A stretch of 64,000 nucleotides of DNA from Streptomyces sp. NBC_01214 (lineage in GTDB: Bacteria > Actinomycetota > Actinomycetes > Streptomycetales > Streptomycetaceae). A program made the translations under genes and the position numbers. The stretch covers positions 2,523,500-2,587,499 of the forward strand of contig NZ_JAPEOS010000002.1 of assembly GCF_026340975.1 (NCBI RefSeq). The letters run 5' to 3'. Below the pieces are notes generated by a model. It saw only the letters and a program-made list of their open reading frames with translations. It ran no database searches and was not told where the DNA came from. Below are positions 17,383 to 26,134 of the stretch, piece after piece; positions within the stretch are counted from its first letter, which is position 1, and every line of letters begins with the position of its first letter.

Positions 17383-17423
17383 GGAGCCGCCGGGACACGG
17401 GATTTCCGTGTCCCGCCGGCTCC
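17383..17423 (+). terminator. long hairpin between kdpC and kdpE
   Basis: Arms GGAGCCGCCGGGACACGG (17,383-17,400) and CCGTGTCCCGCCGGCTCC (17,406-17,423) pair over 18 bp with one mismatch, around a 5-nt loop GATTT. It splits the pump genes from the regulator genes, probably as a partial terminator that lowers kdpED transcription. Confidence 0.75.
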
Positions 17424-17468
17424 GCCCCATATCCAGCACGCCCACCGCGGAAGGAAGGCGCCACACAG

Positions 17469-18152
17469 ATGACCAGGGTCCTGGTGGTGGAAGACGACCC
17501 GCAGCTCGTCCGCGCCCTGAGGATCAACCTTCAGGCACGCAAGTTCGACGTCGAGTCGGCGACCGACGGCAGTTCGGCCCTCCGCCTCGCCGCCGCCCGC
17601 AAACCGGACGTCATACTGCTGGACCTCGGCCTGCCCGACATGGACGGCATCGAAGTCATCAAGGGCGTACGGGACTGGAGCCGCGTCCCGATCCTCGTCC
17701 TGTCGGCCCGCCACACCTCCGAGGACAAGATCAGGGCGCTCGATGCCGGAGCCGACGACTACGTCACCAAGCCTTTCAGCATGGACGAGCTGCTGGCCCG
17801 GCTGCGCGCAGCGGTCCGCCGCCAGGAGGCCGCTGAGCCTTCGCAGGAGACGGTCCTGGTGACGACCAGCGACTTCACGGTGGATCTGGTGGCCAAAAAG
17901 GTTCGGCGTGATGGCCGGGATGTCCGGCTCACTCCGACCGAGTGGCACCTGCTGGAAATCCTCATCACCCACCCCGGCAGGCTGATCAGCCAGCGTCAGC
18001 TGTTGCTTGAGGTGTGGGGCCCGACGTACGAAGACAAGACCAACTACCTGCGTGTCTACATGGCCCAGCTCCGGCGCAAACTGGAAGCGGACCCGGCGCA
18101 TCCCAGATACCTGATCACCGAGCCCGGCATGGGCTACCGCTTCGAAGGCTGA
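17469..18152 (+). CDS. kdpE: KdpE, OmpR-family response regulator
   Basis: This 227-residue regulator has a receiver domain (residues 3-115) with acidic pocket EDD at 8-10, phospho-acceptor Asp52 in LLDLGLPDMDG and Lys101 in YVTKPFS. A winged-helix domain follows (about 130-227) with LTPTEWHLLEILITHPGRLI and the OmpR-type end YLITEPGMGYRFEG. Phosphorylated KdpE activates kdp transcription. ATG 17,469 is preceded by GGAAGGAAGG at long spacing; earlier in-frame starts lie inside the hairpin. It is 5 nt from kdpD. The CCGTCAA repeats listed elsewhere are its likely target, by inference. Confidence 0.94.
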   Translation: MTRVLVVEDDPQLVRALRINLQARKFDVESATDGSSALRLAAARKPDVILLDLGLPDMDGIEVIKGVRDWSRVPILVLSARHTSEDKIRALDAGADDYVTKPFSMDELLARLRAAVRRQEAAEPSQETVLVTTSDFTVDLVAKKVRRDGRDVRLTPTEWHLLEILITHPGRLISQRQLLLEVWGPTYEDKTNYLRVYMAQLRRKLEADPAHPRYLITEPGMGYRFEG

Positions 18153-18157
18153 ACGAC

Positions 18158-20698
18158 ATGAGACGCGGCACATTCCGGATCTACCTCGGCGCCGCCCCGG
18201 GCGTCGGCAAGACGTACGCCATGCTCTCGGAGGGGCACCGCAGGATCGAGCGCGGCACCGACGCCGTCGTCGCCTTCGTCGAGCACCACGGCCGCCCCCG
18301 CACCGAGGTCATGCTCCACGGACTCGAAGAGATCCCGCGGGCCGAGCTGGAGTACCGGGGTGGCGTCTTCACGGAGATGGACGTGGACGCCGTACTGGCC
18401 CGACGCCCTGCCGTGGCACTCGTGGACGAACTCGCCCACACCAATGTGCCCGGCTCCCGTAACGCCAAGCGCTGGCAGGACGTCGAGGAACTCCTCCAGG
18501 CAGGCATCGACGTCGTATCCACGGTCAACATCCAGCACCTGGAGTCCCTCGGCGACGTCGTCGAGGCCATAACCGGGGTCCGGCAGCAGGAAACCGTGCC
18601 CGACGAGGTGGTCCGCCGGGCCGACCAGATCGAGCTGGTCGACATGTCCCCGCAGGCCCTGCGCCGGCGCATGGCACACGGCAACGTCTACAAACCCGAC
18701 AAGGTCGACGCCGCCCTGTCGAACTACTTCCGCCCCGGCAACCTCACCGCCCTGCGCGAGCTGGCCCTCCTGTGGGTCGCCGACCGGGTCGACGAGTACC
18801 TCCAGGAGTACCGGGGCGAGCACAACATCCGCTCCACCTGGCAAGCCCGCGAGCGGATCGTCGTCGGTCTGACCGGTGGTCCCGAAGGCCGACAGCTCAT
18901 CCGCCGGGCCGCACGCCTCGCCGAGAAGGGCGCCGGCGGTGAAGTCCTCGCCGTCTACATCGCCCGCAGCGACGGGCTCACCTCCGCCTCGCCCAAGGAA
19001 CTGGCCGTCCAGCGGACCCTGGTCGAGGACCTCGGCGGCACCTTCCACCACGTCATCGGCGACGACATCCCCGACGCCCTGCTGGAATTCGCCCGCGGCG
19101 TCAACGCCACCCAGATCGTCCTCGGCGTGAGCCGCCGCCGCCCCTGGCAGTACATCTTCGGCCCCGGCGTCAGCGCCACCGTCGCCCGCGAGTCCGGACC
19201 CGACCTCGACGTCCACATCGTCACCCACGACGCGGCCGCCAAGGGCCGGGGCCTCCCCGTGGCACGCGGCGCCCGCCTGGGCCGATCCCGCATCATCTGG
19301 GGTTGGCTGGTCGGCATCGCCGGACCGGTGATCCTGACCGTACTGCTGCGCACCGTCGTGCCCGACCTCGGGCTCACCAACGACATGCTGCTCTTCCTCA
19401 CGCTGACCGTGGCCGCAGCCCTGCTCGGCGGACTGCTCCCCGCGCTGGCCTCGGCCGCCTTCGGGTCCCTGCTGCTCAACTACTTCTTCACACCGCCACT
19501 GCACCTGTGGACCATCGCAGACCCCAAGAACATCGTCGCCATCGCCGTCTTCTTCGCGGTCGCCGTCTCCGTCGCCTCCGTGGTCGACCTCGCCGCTCGC
19601 CGTACCCACCAGGCCGCCCGGCTGCGCGCCGAAGCCGAGATCCTCTCCTTCCTGGCCGGCAGCGTCCTGCGCGGCGAAACCGCCCTGCCCGCCCTGCTGG
19701 AACGGGTCCGCGAGACCTTCGCCATGGAATCGGTGGCCCTGCTCGAACGCGACAACGAGGTCGAACCGTGGACCCTCGCGGCCGGCACCGGACCCGCTCC
19801 GGCCGCGCGACCCGAGGACGCCGACGTCGACATGCCCATCGGCGAGAACATGGCCCTCGCCCTCACCGGCCGCGTCCTCCCGGCCGAGGACCGCCGGGTC
19901 CTTGGCGCCTTCGCCGCCCAGGCCGCCGTCGTCCTCGACCGCCAGCGCCTCGTCGGTCAGGCAGAGGAGGCCCAGCGCCTGGCCGAGGGCAACCGCATCC
20001 GAACCGCGCTGCTGGCAGCCGTCAGCCACGACCTCCGCACGCCCCTCGCCGGAATCAAGGCATCCGTCACCTCCCTCCGCGCCGATGACGTGGAATGGTC
20101 GGAAGAGGACCAAGCCGACCTGCTCGAAGGCATCGAAGAGGGAGCGGACCGGCTCGACGCCCTGGTCGGCAACCTCCTCGACATGTCCCGCCTCCAGACC
20201 GGCACCGTCACCCCGCTGATCCGCGAGACCGACCTCGACGAAGTGGTCCCGATGGCCCTGGCCGGAGTGCCCGACGACAGCGTCGAACTCGACATCCCCG
20301 AAACCCTCCCCATGGTCGCGGTCGACCGCGGTCTGCTCGAACGGGCAGTCGCCAACATCGTCGAGAACGCCGTCAAGTACAGCCCCGAAGGCCAACCCGT
20401 CCTCGTCTCGGCCAGTGCGCTGGCCGAGCGCGTGGAACTGCGCGTCGTCGACCGCGGCCCAGGCATCCCGGACGAGGCCAAGGACCGCATCTTCGAACCC
20501 TTCCAGCGCTACGGAGACGCCCCCGCCGGAGCCGGCGTGGGCCTCGGCCTCGCCGTCGCACGCGGCTTCACCGAAGCCATCGGAGGCACCCTGACAGCGG
20601 AGGACACCCCCGGCGGCGGTCTGACCATGGTCCTCACCCTTCCCACCGCCGAAGCGGCGACGGGGCCCCACGATGCTCCCCGGGCGGCCCTGACGTGA
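18158..20698 (+). CDS. kdpD: KdpD, sensor histidine kinase
   Basis: The 846-residue protein has a cytoplasmic KdpD N-domain with Walker A GAAPGVGKT (residues 11-19) and Walker B VALVDELAHTNVPG. A USP-like domain follows (ERIVVGLTGGPEGRQLIRRA). Four membrane helices come next (near 385-480), then a GAF-like linker. The kinase core has His624 in SHDLRTPL, N box NIVENAVKYSPEG and G boxes DRGPGIPDEA and GVGLGLAVARG. It senses potassium or turgor stress and phosphorylates KdpE. ATG 18,158 is 5 nt behind kdpE, so both form one unit. It is full length and looks functional. Confidence 0.95.
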   Translation: MRRGTFRIYLGAAPGVGKTYAMLSEGHRRIERGTDAVVAFVEHHGRPRTEVMLHGLEEIPRAELEYRGGVFTEMDVDAVLARRPAVALVDELAHTNVPGSRNAKRWQDVEELLQAGIDVVSTVNIQHLESLGDVVEAITGVRQQETVPDEVVRRADQIELVDMSPQALRRRMAHGNVYKPDKVDAALSNYFRPGNLTALRELALLWVADRVDEYLQEYRGEHNIRSTWQARERIVVGLTGGPEGRQLIRRAARLAEKGAGGEVLAVYIARSDGLTSASPKELAVQRTLVEDLGGTFHHVIGDDIPDALLEFARGVNATQIVLGVSRRRPWQYIFGPGVSATVARESGPDLDVHIVTHDAAAKGRGLPVARGARLGRSRIIWGWLVGIAGPVILTVLLRTVVPDLGLTNDMLLFLTLTVAAALLGGLLPALASAAFGSLLLNYFFTPPLHLWTIADPKNIVAIAVFFAVAVSVASVVDLAARRTHQAARLRAEAEILSFLAGSVLRGETALPALLERVRETFAMESVALLERDNEVEPWTLAAGTGPAPAARPEDADVDMPIGENMALALTGRVLPAEDRRVLGAFAAQAAVVLDRQRLVGQAEEAQRLAEGNRIRTALLAAVSHDLRTPLAGIKASVTSLRADDVEWSEEDQADLLEGIEEGADRLDALVGNLLDMSRLQTGTVTPLIRETDLDEVVPMALAGVPDDSVELDIPETLPMVAVDRGLLERAVANIVENAVKYSPEGQPVLVSASALAERVELRVVDRGPGIPDEAKDRIFEPFQRYGDAPAGAGVGLGLAVARGFTEAIGGTLTAEDTPGGGLTMVLTLPTAEAATGPHDAPRAALT

Positions 20699-20807
20699 CG
20701 CCTCACGTTCTCATCCGCTACGGCCGACAGGAGGGAGCCGGTACGAACACCCTCCCCACCCGTGCGCCGGTCCGACTGCCTGCGGGTACTCTGGGCCGCC
20801 GCGGTCC

Positions 20808-20825
20808 TTGACGCATCCCTGACGG
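20808..20825 (-). promoter_or_regulatory. inverted CCGTCAG/GCGTCAA repeat upstream of ktrB
   Basis: Read on the minus strand, CCGTCAG and GCGTCAA start 11 nt apart; on the plus strand this is TTGACGC at 20,808 and CTGACGG at 20,819. It lies 40-57 nt before the ktrB start and between kdpD and ktrB. The same unit at kdp suggests common control of both potassium uptake systems. Confidence 0.5.
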
Positions 20826-20864
20826 CAGGGCCCGTTGCGGGGACCGTGTCGGAGGGCGGGCGAA

Positions 20865-22235
20865 GTGGCTGGACGTGTGGCCGGGGTGTGGCGGCTGTTC
20901 ACCGCGCATCCCGCCCGTAGCGTGGTGTCGGCGTTCGCCCTGGTGATCGCCATCGGCACGGTGCTGCTGATGCTGCCTGCGGCGTCCACCGACGGCTCGG
21001 TCACCGACCCGCTCACCGCCCTGTTCACCTCCACCTCCGCAGTGTGCGTGACGGGGCTGGTCGTCGTGGACACCGCCACCCACTGGAGCGGCTTCGGCGA
21101 GGGCGTCATCCTGGCCCTCATCCAGGTGGGCGGGTTCGGCATCATGACGATGGCCTCCCTGCTCGCCCTGCTCGTCTCCGGCCGGCTGCGCCTGCGGATG
21201 CAGCTCACCGCCGCCGCGGAGACGAAGAGCCTGGGAATCGGTGACGTACGGCGCGTCCTGCTCGGCGTGGCCGGCTGCACCCTTGCCGTGGAGCTCGCCG
21301 TGGGGGCGTTCCTCGCCCTGCGGCTGCGGTTCGGCTACGACCGCTCCTACGCCGAGGCCGCGTACTCCGGCTTCTTCCACGCCGTCTCGGCCTTCAACAA
21401 CGCGGGCTTCGGCCTCCACGCCGACAGCATCGTCCCCTACGCGCAGGACCCCTGGTTCACGATGCCGATCGCCGCGGCGGTGATCCTGGGAGGTCTGGGC
21501 TTCCCGGTGCTGCTCGAACTCCTGCGCCACCGCACCCGCAGGCGCACCACGGGGCGGCGCAACTGGTCCCTGCACACCCGGCTGACCCTCGTCACCAGCG
21601 CGGTCCTGCTGCTGGTGGGCACGGTCATGACATGCCTGCTGGAATGGACCAATGCCGGCACCCTCGGCGCCTTCGACTGGGACGAGAAGATCCTCAACGG
21701 ATTCTTCTACTCGGCGATGAGCCGCACGGCAGGCTTCAACTCCATCGACATGGGCGCACTGAACGCCTCGACCATCCTGTTCACCTGCACACTGATGTTC
21801 ATCGGCGGCGGCAGCGCCGGCACCGCCGGCGGCATCAAGGTGACCACCTTCTCGGTCCTGGCCGCCGCCATGCTCGCCGAAGTCCGCGGCGAACCCAACT
21901 CCACCGTGATGGGCCGTCGCCTGGCCCCCCACGCCCTGCGCCAGGCCCTCACGGTCGCCCTCCTGGGTATCGGGCTGGTCATCACCGCCACCCTGGCCCT
22001 GCTCACCGTCACCAAGGCCCCGGCCGAGGCGGTGCTGTTCGAGGCGGTGTCCGCGTTCGGCACGGTCGGCCTGTCGACCGGCATCACCGCCGACATCCCG
22101 GCCGTCGGTCAGCTCATCCTGATCCTGCTGATGTTCATCGGCAGGCTCGGACCCATCACCCTGGTCTCCTCCCTCGCCCTGCGCGAGCGGACCCGCCGCT
22201 ACCAGCTACCCGAGGAGCGACCCGTCATTGGGTAA
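20865..22235 (+). CDS. ktrB: KtrB/TrkH-type potassium channel subunit
   Basis: This 456-residue membrane protein has four repeated helix-pore-helix units. Pore segments are TSTSAVCVTGL, HAVSAFNNAGFGLH, SAMSRTAGFNSID and EAVSAFGTVGLSTG; the third carries the family GFNS pattern. The regulatory loop FIGGGSAGTAGGIKVTTF is present. It lets K+ (with Na+ in many systems) enter the cell under control of the KtrA ring. I chose GTG 20,865 because GGAGGG lies 8 nt upstream. Its stop overlaps the start of ktrA by 8 nt. Kdp serves severe potassium limitation while Ktr is the usual constitutive or osmotic system. Confidence 0.93.
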   Translation: MAGRVAGVWRLFTAHPARSVVSAFALVIAIGTVLLMLPAASTDGSVTDPLTALFTSTSAVCVTGLVVVDTATHWSGFGEGVILALIQVGGFGIMTMASLLALLVSGRLRLRMQLTAAAETKSLGIGDVRRVLLGVAGCTLAVELAVGAFLALRLRFGYDRSYAEAAYSGFFHAVSAFNNAGFGLHADSIVPYAQDPWFTMPIAAAVILGGLGFPVLLELLRHRTRRRTTGRRNWSLHTRLTLVTSAVLLLVGTVMTCLLEWTNAGTLGAFDWDEKILNGFFYSAMSRTAGFNSIDMGALNASTILFTCTLMFIGGGSAGTAGGIKVTTFSVLAAAMLAEVRGEPNSTVMGRRLAPHALRQALTVALLGIGLVITATLALLTVTKAPAEAVLFEAVSAFGTVGLSTGITADIPAVGQLILILLMFIGRLGPITLVSSLALRERTRRYQLPEERPVIG

Positions 22236-22950
22236 CTACCTGAACTCCCTGCGCCACCGCCGCCGCAAGCGCCTCCTCGACCTCGGCGCCCAGCTGCACT
22301 CCGACCAGCGCGTCGCCGTCATCGGACTGGGACGGTTCGGCAGCTCCCTCGCTCACGAACTGACCCGGCGCGGCTGGGACGTCCTGGGCATCGACACCGA
22401 CGCCTCCCTGGTGCAGAAGCACAGTGACGCCCTCACGCACACCGCCGTCGCCGACTGCACCGACCCGGAAGTCCTCCACCAGCTCGGCGTGCATGACTTC
22501 CCGAGCGTCGTGGTCGGCATCGGCACCGACATAGAGGCCAGCATCCTCATCGCCTCCAACCTCCTCGAGGAGCGGGTCCCGAACATCTGGGCCAAGGCCA
22601 TCAGCCGCCAGCACGGCCAGATCCTCGAACGCCTCGGGGTCCACCACGTCGTCCTCCCCGAACACGAGATGGGCGAACGCGTCGCCCATCTCGTGACCGG
22701 CCGCATGCTCGACTTCATCGAGTTCGACGACGACTACGCCCTGGTCAAGACCATCACCCCGACCACGATCACCGGTGTCCCCCTCGCCCAGAGCGCGGTC
22801 CGCAGCAAGTACGGCATCACCGTCGTCGGCATCAAGCGGCCCGGCCAGGACTTCACCCACGCCACCGCCGAAACCCTCGTGGAGAAGGGCGACGTCATCA
22901 TCGTCACCGGCAAGACGCGCGACGTGGAAGCCTTCGCCGAACTCGGCTGA
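22228..22950 (+). CDS. ktrA: KtrA/TrkA-type RCK gating subunit
   Basis: The 240-residue cytoplasmic protein has an RCK N-domain with nucleotide-binding AVIGLGRFGSSLA (about residues 29-41) and the acidic GIDTDASLV turn. An RCK C-domain follows (GVPLAQSAVRSKYGITVVGI, GDVIIVTGKTRDVEAF). Rings of KtrA bind ATP/ADP and, in some species, cyclic di-AMP, and gate KtrB. The TTG start at 22,228 has GAGGAG upstream and lies inside the end of ktrB, so coupling is likely. Confidence 0.93.
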   Translation: MGNYLNSLRHRRRKRLLDLGAQLHSDQRVAVIGLGRFGSSLAHELTRRGWDVLGIDTDASLVQKHSDALTHTAVADCTDPEVLHQLGVHDFPSVVVGIGTDIEASILIASNLLEERVPNIWAKAISRQHGQILERLGVHHVVLPEHEMGERVAHLVTGRMLDFIEFDDDYALVKTITPTTITGVPLAQSAVRSKYGITVVGIKRPGQDFTHATAETLVEKGDVIIVTGKTRDVEAFAELG

Positions 22951-23075
22951 GCCGGCCATCCGCTGTCGGGGCGACGCCCGCCCGGCAGCGTGGCGAGACC
23001 GCCGCGCCGAGGGCGACGCCCCGCGTGTGCGCCGTACGTGTGTGCGGTAGGACGTGGCCCGCGTGCACTGTGCGT

Positions 23076-24701
23076 TCAGGTACGGAGGTCTCGCAGTCGG
23101 TAGCCGATGAGTCCGACGGCTGCGGCGAGCGTGGCGACGGCAGTCATCAGCAAGGCCGCGGGCCAGTTGACGGGGGCGTCCGGTACGGCGGCCAGGTGCG
23201 CGAACGGGGAGAGCCGGCCGATCCATGCCGGCAGGCCGGACCCTTCGGCGAGCACCTTCAGCAGGAAGCCGCCCGCGGCCGGCAACGATCCGATGACGGT
23301 GACCGCGCGCGGCGCCCAGCCGAGGGCGAGTACACCGGCGCCCAGGCAGAGGAGTGCGACCGGCAGTACGTTCCAGGCGCCGGACAACGCGGAGGCAAGG
23401 CCGAGGTCGGCACCGACGGCCCTGGTCCCGGTCCAGGTGGCAACGCCGGCGACGGTGGTGAGCACGACGACGCCGCCCAAAGCAGCGGCGACCTCGCCAG
23501 TGAGCACGGTCGCCCGGGTGAGCGGCTGGCCGTACAGGAGGGTCAGGCGCCGACTGGCTTCGTCTGCGGCGAGTGCGGCGAGCCGGACCGCGACGAATGC
23601 TCCAGCCGGAACTGCCAGCAGCGCGAACAGCGTCGCGGTGTATCCCGGGACCGTGCCGAGCCCGGTGAAGCCCGCCTGCGCGGCGAGTTCGGCGAACCTC
23701 GGATTGTCGGTGAGGAAATCCGTCATGGATACGGCCAGCACCCCGATGAGTAGGTAGTACGCCCCGACACCCGCAGACCAGGCGGCCAGCGGCCGCGCCA
23801 GCCGCCGTACCGCGAACGCCTGGACCGAGCCGAGCAGCCACGTACGCGCAGCCCGCCCGGAGGACGAGCGCAGGTATCCGCCGCGGATGTCACGCCCCCC
23901 GGCAGCGACCACGGCCCCCGTGACGAGTGCCAGGCAGGCGGCCAGCAGGACCACCAGAGGCCAGATCCGGTTCCCGTCGTACGGGCGGGCCAGCGCCATC
24001 AGACCGAAAGGCGACAGCCAGCGCAGCCACCCAAGGGGGGCGACCCCGTCCCCGACCATCCGCAGCAGCATGCCGATGCCGAGCAGCGCCACCGCCGCGC
24101 CACTGGCCGCCGCCCGGGTCGCGAACACCTGAGCGCTCATCATGCCCGCCGCAGCGAAGAACACCCCGCACAACCCCAGAGCGGCACTGTGCACCGCGGC
24201 GCCGCTCACAGCCGCACCGGCAGCGACCAGACCGGCGAACGCGGCAGTGCCCGCGGTGAGCGACGCCGCCACCAGGACAGCGACGTGCCATGCCACCACG
24301 GCCGTGACCGGCAGCCGCCCGGCCAGCAGCACATCCCATCGGCCGGCGTCCTCCTCGCCCCGGGTGATCCGGGTCGCAGCGAGCAGCACCCAGACCGACA
24401 GCACCACCGCCAACGCCGTCCCCGTGCGCCACACGGCGAACCCGCCAGCCTCATCCAACGCGACCGGTTCGCCGAACAGAGTGCGGATTGCCGGATTGCC
24501 CGCCAGCGTCTGCAAGGCTGCCGCATCCGCTGGGTCCTTGACCGTGCTTGCGTAGGCAGCCACCGCCACTGCCGACATCCCTGCCATCAGGCCGATCACG
24601 AAGAGTGCGCCGCGCCGAGTCTGCCGAAGAGCCAGGGAGAGGACCGCCCGCCCCGCCGAGGCGTCGGGGGCTGCCTGCTCGGCCGGCGAGCTGACGGCCA
24701 T
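23076..24701 (-). CDS. ABC exporter permease (ABC-2 type, two fused halves)
   Basis: This 541-residue membrane protein has about twelve hydrophobic segments in two similar halves. Each half begins with a helix after a basic stretch (RQTRRGALFVIGLMAGMSAV and VRRLARPLAAWSAGVGAYYL). A charged TRITRGEEDAGRWDVLLAGR loop in the first half corresponds to DEASRRLTLLYGQPLTRATV in the second. This layout is known from actinobacterial exporter permeases of the TetR-regulated ABC type. The start ATG 24,701 shares one base with the stop of the ATPase gene (TGATG). The exported compound is unknown; drug or lipid export is a guess. Confidence 0.85.
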   Translation of the reverse strand: MAVSSPAEQAAPDASAGRAVLSLALRQTRRGALFVIGLMAGMSAVAVAAYASTVKDPADAAALQTLAGNPAIRTLFGEPVALDEAGGFAVWRTGTALAVVLSVWVLLAATRITRGEEDAGRWDVLLAGRLPVTAVVAWHVAVLVAASLTAGTAAFAGLVAAGAAVSGAAVHSAALGLCGVFFAAAGMMSAQVFATRAAASGAAVALLGIGMLLRMVGDGVAPLGWLRWLSPFGLMALARPYDGNRIWPLVVLLAACLALVTGAVVAAGGRDIRGGYLRSSSGRAARTWLLGSVQAFAVRRLARPLAAWSAGVGAYYLLIGVLAVSMTDFLTDNPRFAELAAQAGFTGLGTVPGYTATLFALLAVPAGAFVAVRLAALAADEASRRLTLLYGQPLTRATVLTGEVAAALGGVVVLTTVAGVATWTGTRAVGADLGLASALSGAWNVLPVALLCLGAGVLALGWAPRAVTVIGSLPAAGGFLLKVLAEGSGLPAWIGRLSPFAHLAAVPDAPVNWPAALLMTAVATLAAAVGLIGYRLRDLRT

Positions 24702-25591
24702 CACTGCTGTTCCCCGCCGTAGTAGCCGAGGAAGATCTCTTCCAGCGACGGTTCCCGCATCGTGAGGCTGACCACGTCCGCAGCCGCCAAGACCTGCAGG
24801 GCGTCCCCGGGCGGGCCGGCGAGGGTGAACCGCACCGAGGCCGCGCCGGTCACCTCGACCGCCTCCACACCGGGCACTCGTGCCAGATCCGGGGGCGCGC
24901 CGTTGAAGCACACCGTCACCTCCGTGCGGTGCAGCCGTCGCAGCGCCGTCACGGCGGCGACATCGACGAGCCGCCCGGCCCGCAGGATCGCCACCTTGTC
25001 GCAGACCGCCTCGACCTCGGCAAGCATGTGGGAACTGAGGAATACCGTCTGGCCGTTGTCCCGGGCCTCGCGGACGGCGCGACGGAACTCGCGTTCCATC
25101 AGCGGATCCAGGCCACTGGTCGGTTCGTCCAGCACGAGCAGAGGCGCCCGGGTGGCGAACGCGGCCACCAGCGCCACCTTCTGCCGGTTGCCCGTCGAGT
25201 ACGTCCGCCCCGGCTTGGACAGGTCGAGATCGAACCGCTCGACCAGCTCATCCCGGTAGGACCGGTCGGTACCGGGTCCCGTGCGCGCCAGCAGCTCAAG
25301 CATCTCTGCGCCGGTCAGCTGCGGCCACAACGCCACATCAGCCGGCACGTACGCAAGGCGCCCGTGCGTCACGGCGACGTCAGCCGCGTCAGTGCCGAAG
25401 ATCCATGCTCGGCCGGCGGTGGGGCGGGCCAGCCCCAGCAGCAACCGGATGGTGGTGGACTTGCCAGCACCGTTGGGGCCGAGGAAGCCGAACACCTCGC
25501 CGACCGGGACGCTCAAATCCAGTCCGTCCAGCGCGAGGACGGGGCCGTACCGCTTGGTCAGGGATTGGGTACGAAAGGCGTGCGAGACCAT
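24701..25591 (-). CDS. ABC transporter ATP-binding protein
   Basis: This 296-residue cytoplasmic ATPase powers the permease encoded next. It has Walker A FLGPNGAGKSTT near residues 36-47, signature STGNRQKVALVAAF, Walker B LLVLDEPTSGLDP and switch histidine in FLSSHMLAEVEAVCD. The C-terminal domain (about 220-296) ends EPSLEEIFLGYYG, typical of DrrA/CcmA-like exporters. ATG 25,591 was chosen at the normal N-terminus. The upstream minus-strand leader carries copy C of the element found before nhaA, so this exporter may answer to the same signal. Confidence 0.92.
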   Translation of the reverse strand: MVSHAFRTQSLTKRYGPVLALDGLDLSVPVGEVFGFLGPNGAGKSTTIRLLLGLARPTAGRAWIFGTDAADVAVTHGRLAYVPADVALWPQLTGAEMLELLARTGPGTDRSYRDELVERFDLDLSKPGRTYSTGNRQKVALVAAFATRAPLLVLDEPTSGLDPLMEREFRRAVREARDNGQTVFLSSHMLAEVEAVCDKVAILRAGRLVDVAAVTALRRLHRTEVTVCFNGAPPDLARVPGVEAVEVTGAASVRFTLAGPPGDALQVLAAADVVSLTMREPSLEEIFLGYYGGEQQ

Positions 25592-25604
25592 GCTGGCCCC
25601 CTGA

Positions 25605-25658
25605 GTCGGTACGGCAGGCACACGGCCCCTAACCGCCGACCAGACTTCCCGGCACACC
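25605..25658 (-). promoter_or_regulatory. conserved leader element (copy C) upstream of the ABC genes
   Basis: The 24-nt core (25,658-25,635) is identical to copies A and B. Downstream it shares TAGGGGCCGTGTGCC with copy A. GTCGG at the core end can pair with CCGAC (25,609-25,605). It ends 14 nt before the ABC ATPase start, so it could mask or free its ribosome site. No 11-nt box was seen here. Confidence 0.55.
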
Positions 25659-26134
25659 ACTCGTGAAGATACTCGCGCCTGGTTGCGGTGGACAAGCGGC
25701 AGGCACGAACTGCGACATGCACGCCCAGGTGGAGCCAGCCAGCCGGTGGCGCTCCCGGGCCTTGACGAGCTTTGAGTCGGCGGGCTCATGTGTGCCGCAC
25801 CAGCCTGTCGTACGCCCGAGCGCCATGGCGCCGCCGTCGCCGATTGAGTGACGGTGCCGAGGTGCAACTGGTCCCTGACTTGTCCGAGAGGCATTGCCGA
25901 TCGGAAGCGTTGGGCACGCGGTGTGACGACCGGACGTCGAACGGTGTCTGGTCCATAGGGGGTTCGTGTGCTGGTGGTACAAGCCTCGCGGCGCCCTGAC
26001 CTGCGGAGACGTGGCGGTCGGGGCTGGGTTGTGCAGCGCTGGTCCGGGATGGGTCCGGATCTTGGTCGGGCTCGACTGGGCGGAAATAACTCTGAGACTG
26101 CGTGTGTTACCCCCTGGCACGTGCGACAAGGGGG
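25659..26134. other. intergenic region with no supported gene
   Basis: Neither strand shows a frame with usual codon bias and a ribosome site. It should contain the ABC promoter (minus) and the promoter of the nuclease-like gene at 26,135 (plus). It marks the border between the ion-transport genes and the conjugation module; no direct repeat or tRNA fragment that could be an attachment site was recognised. Confidence 0.4.

Noticed and set aside
15931..17466. Open frame of 511 codons opposite kdpB and kdpC
   Set aside because: Antisense shadow of two certain genes.
18134..20671. Long open frame of about 845 codons on the minus strand
   Set aside because: It is the antisense of kdpD; its composition (Gly, Asp, Glu, Val) is the normal shadow of a high-GC gene.
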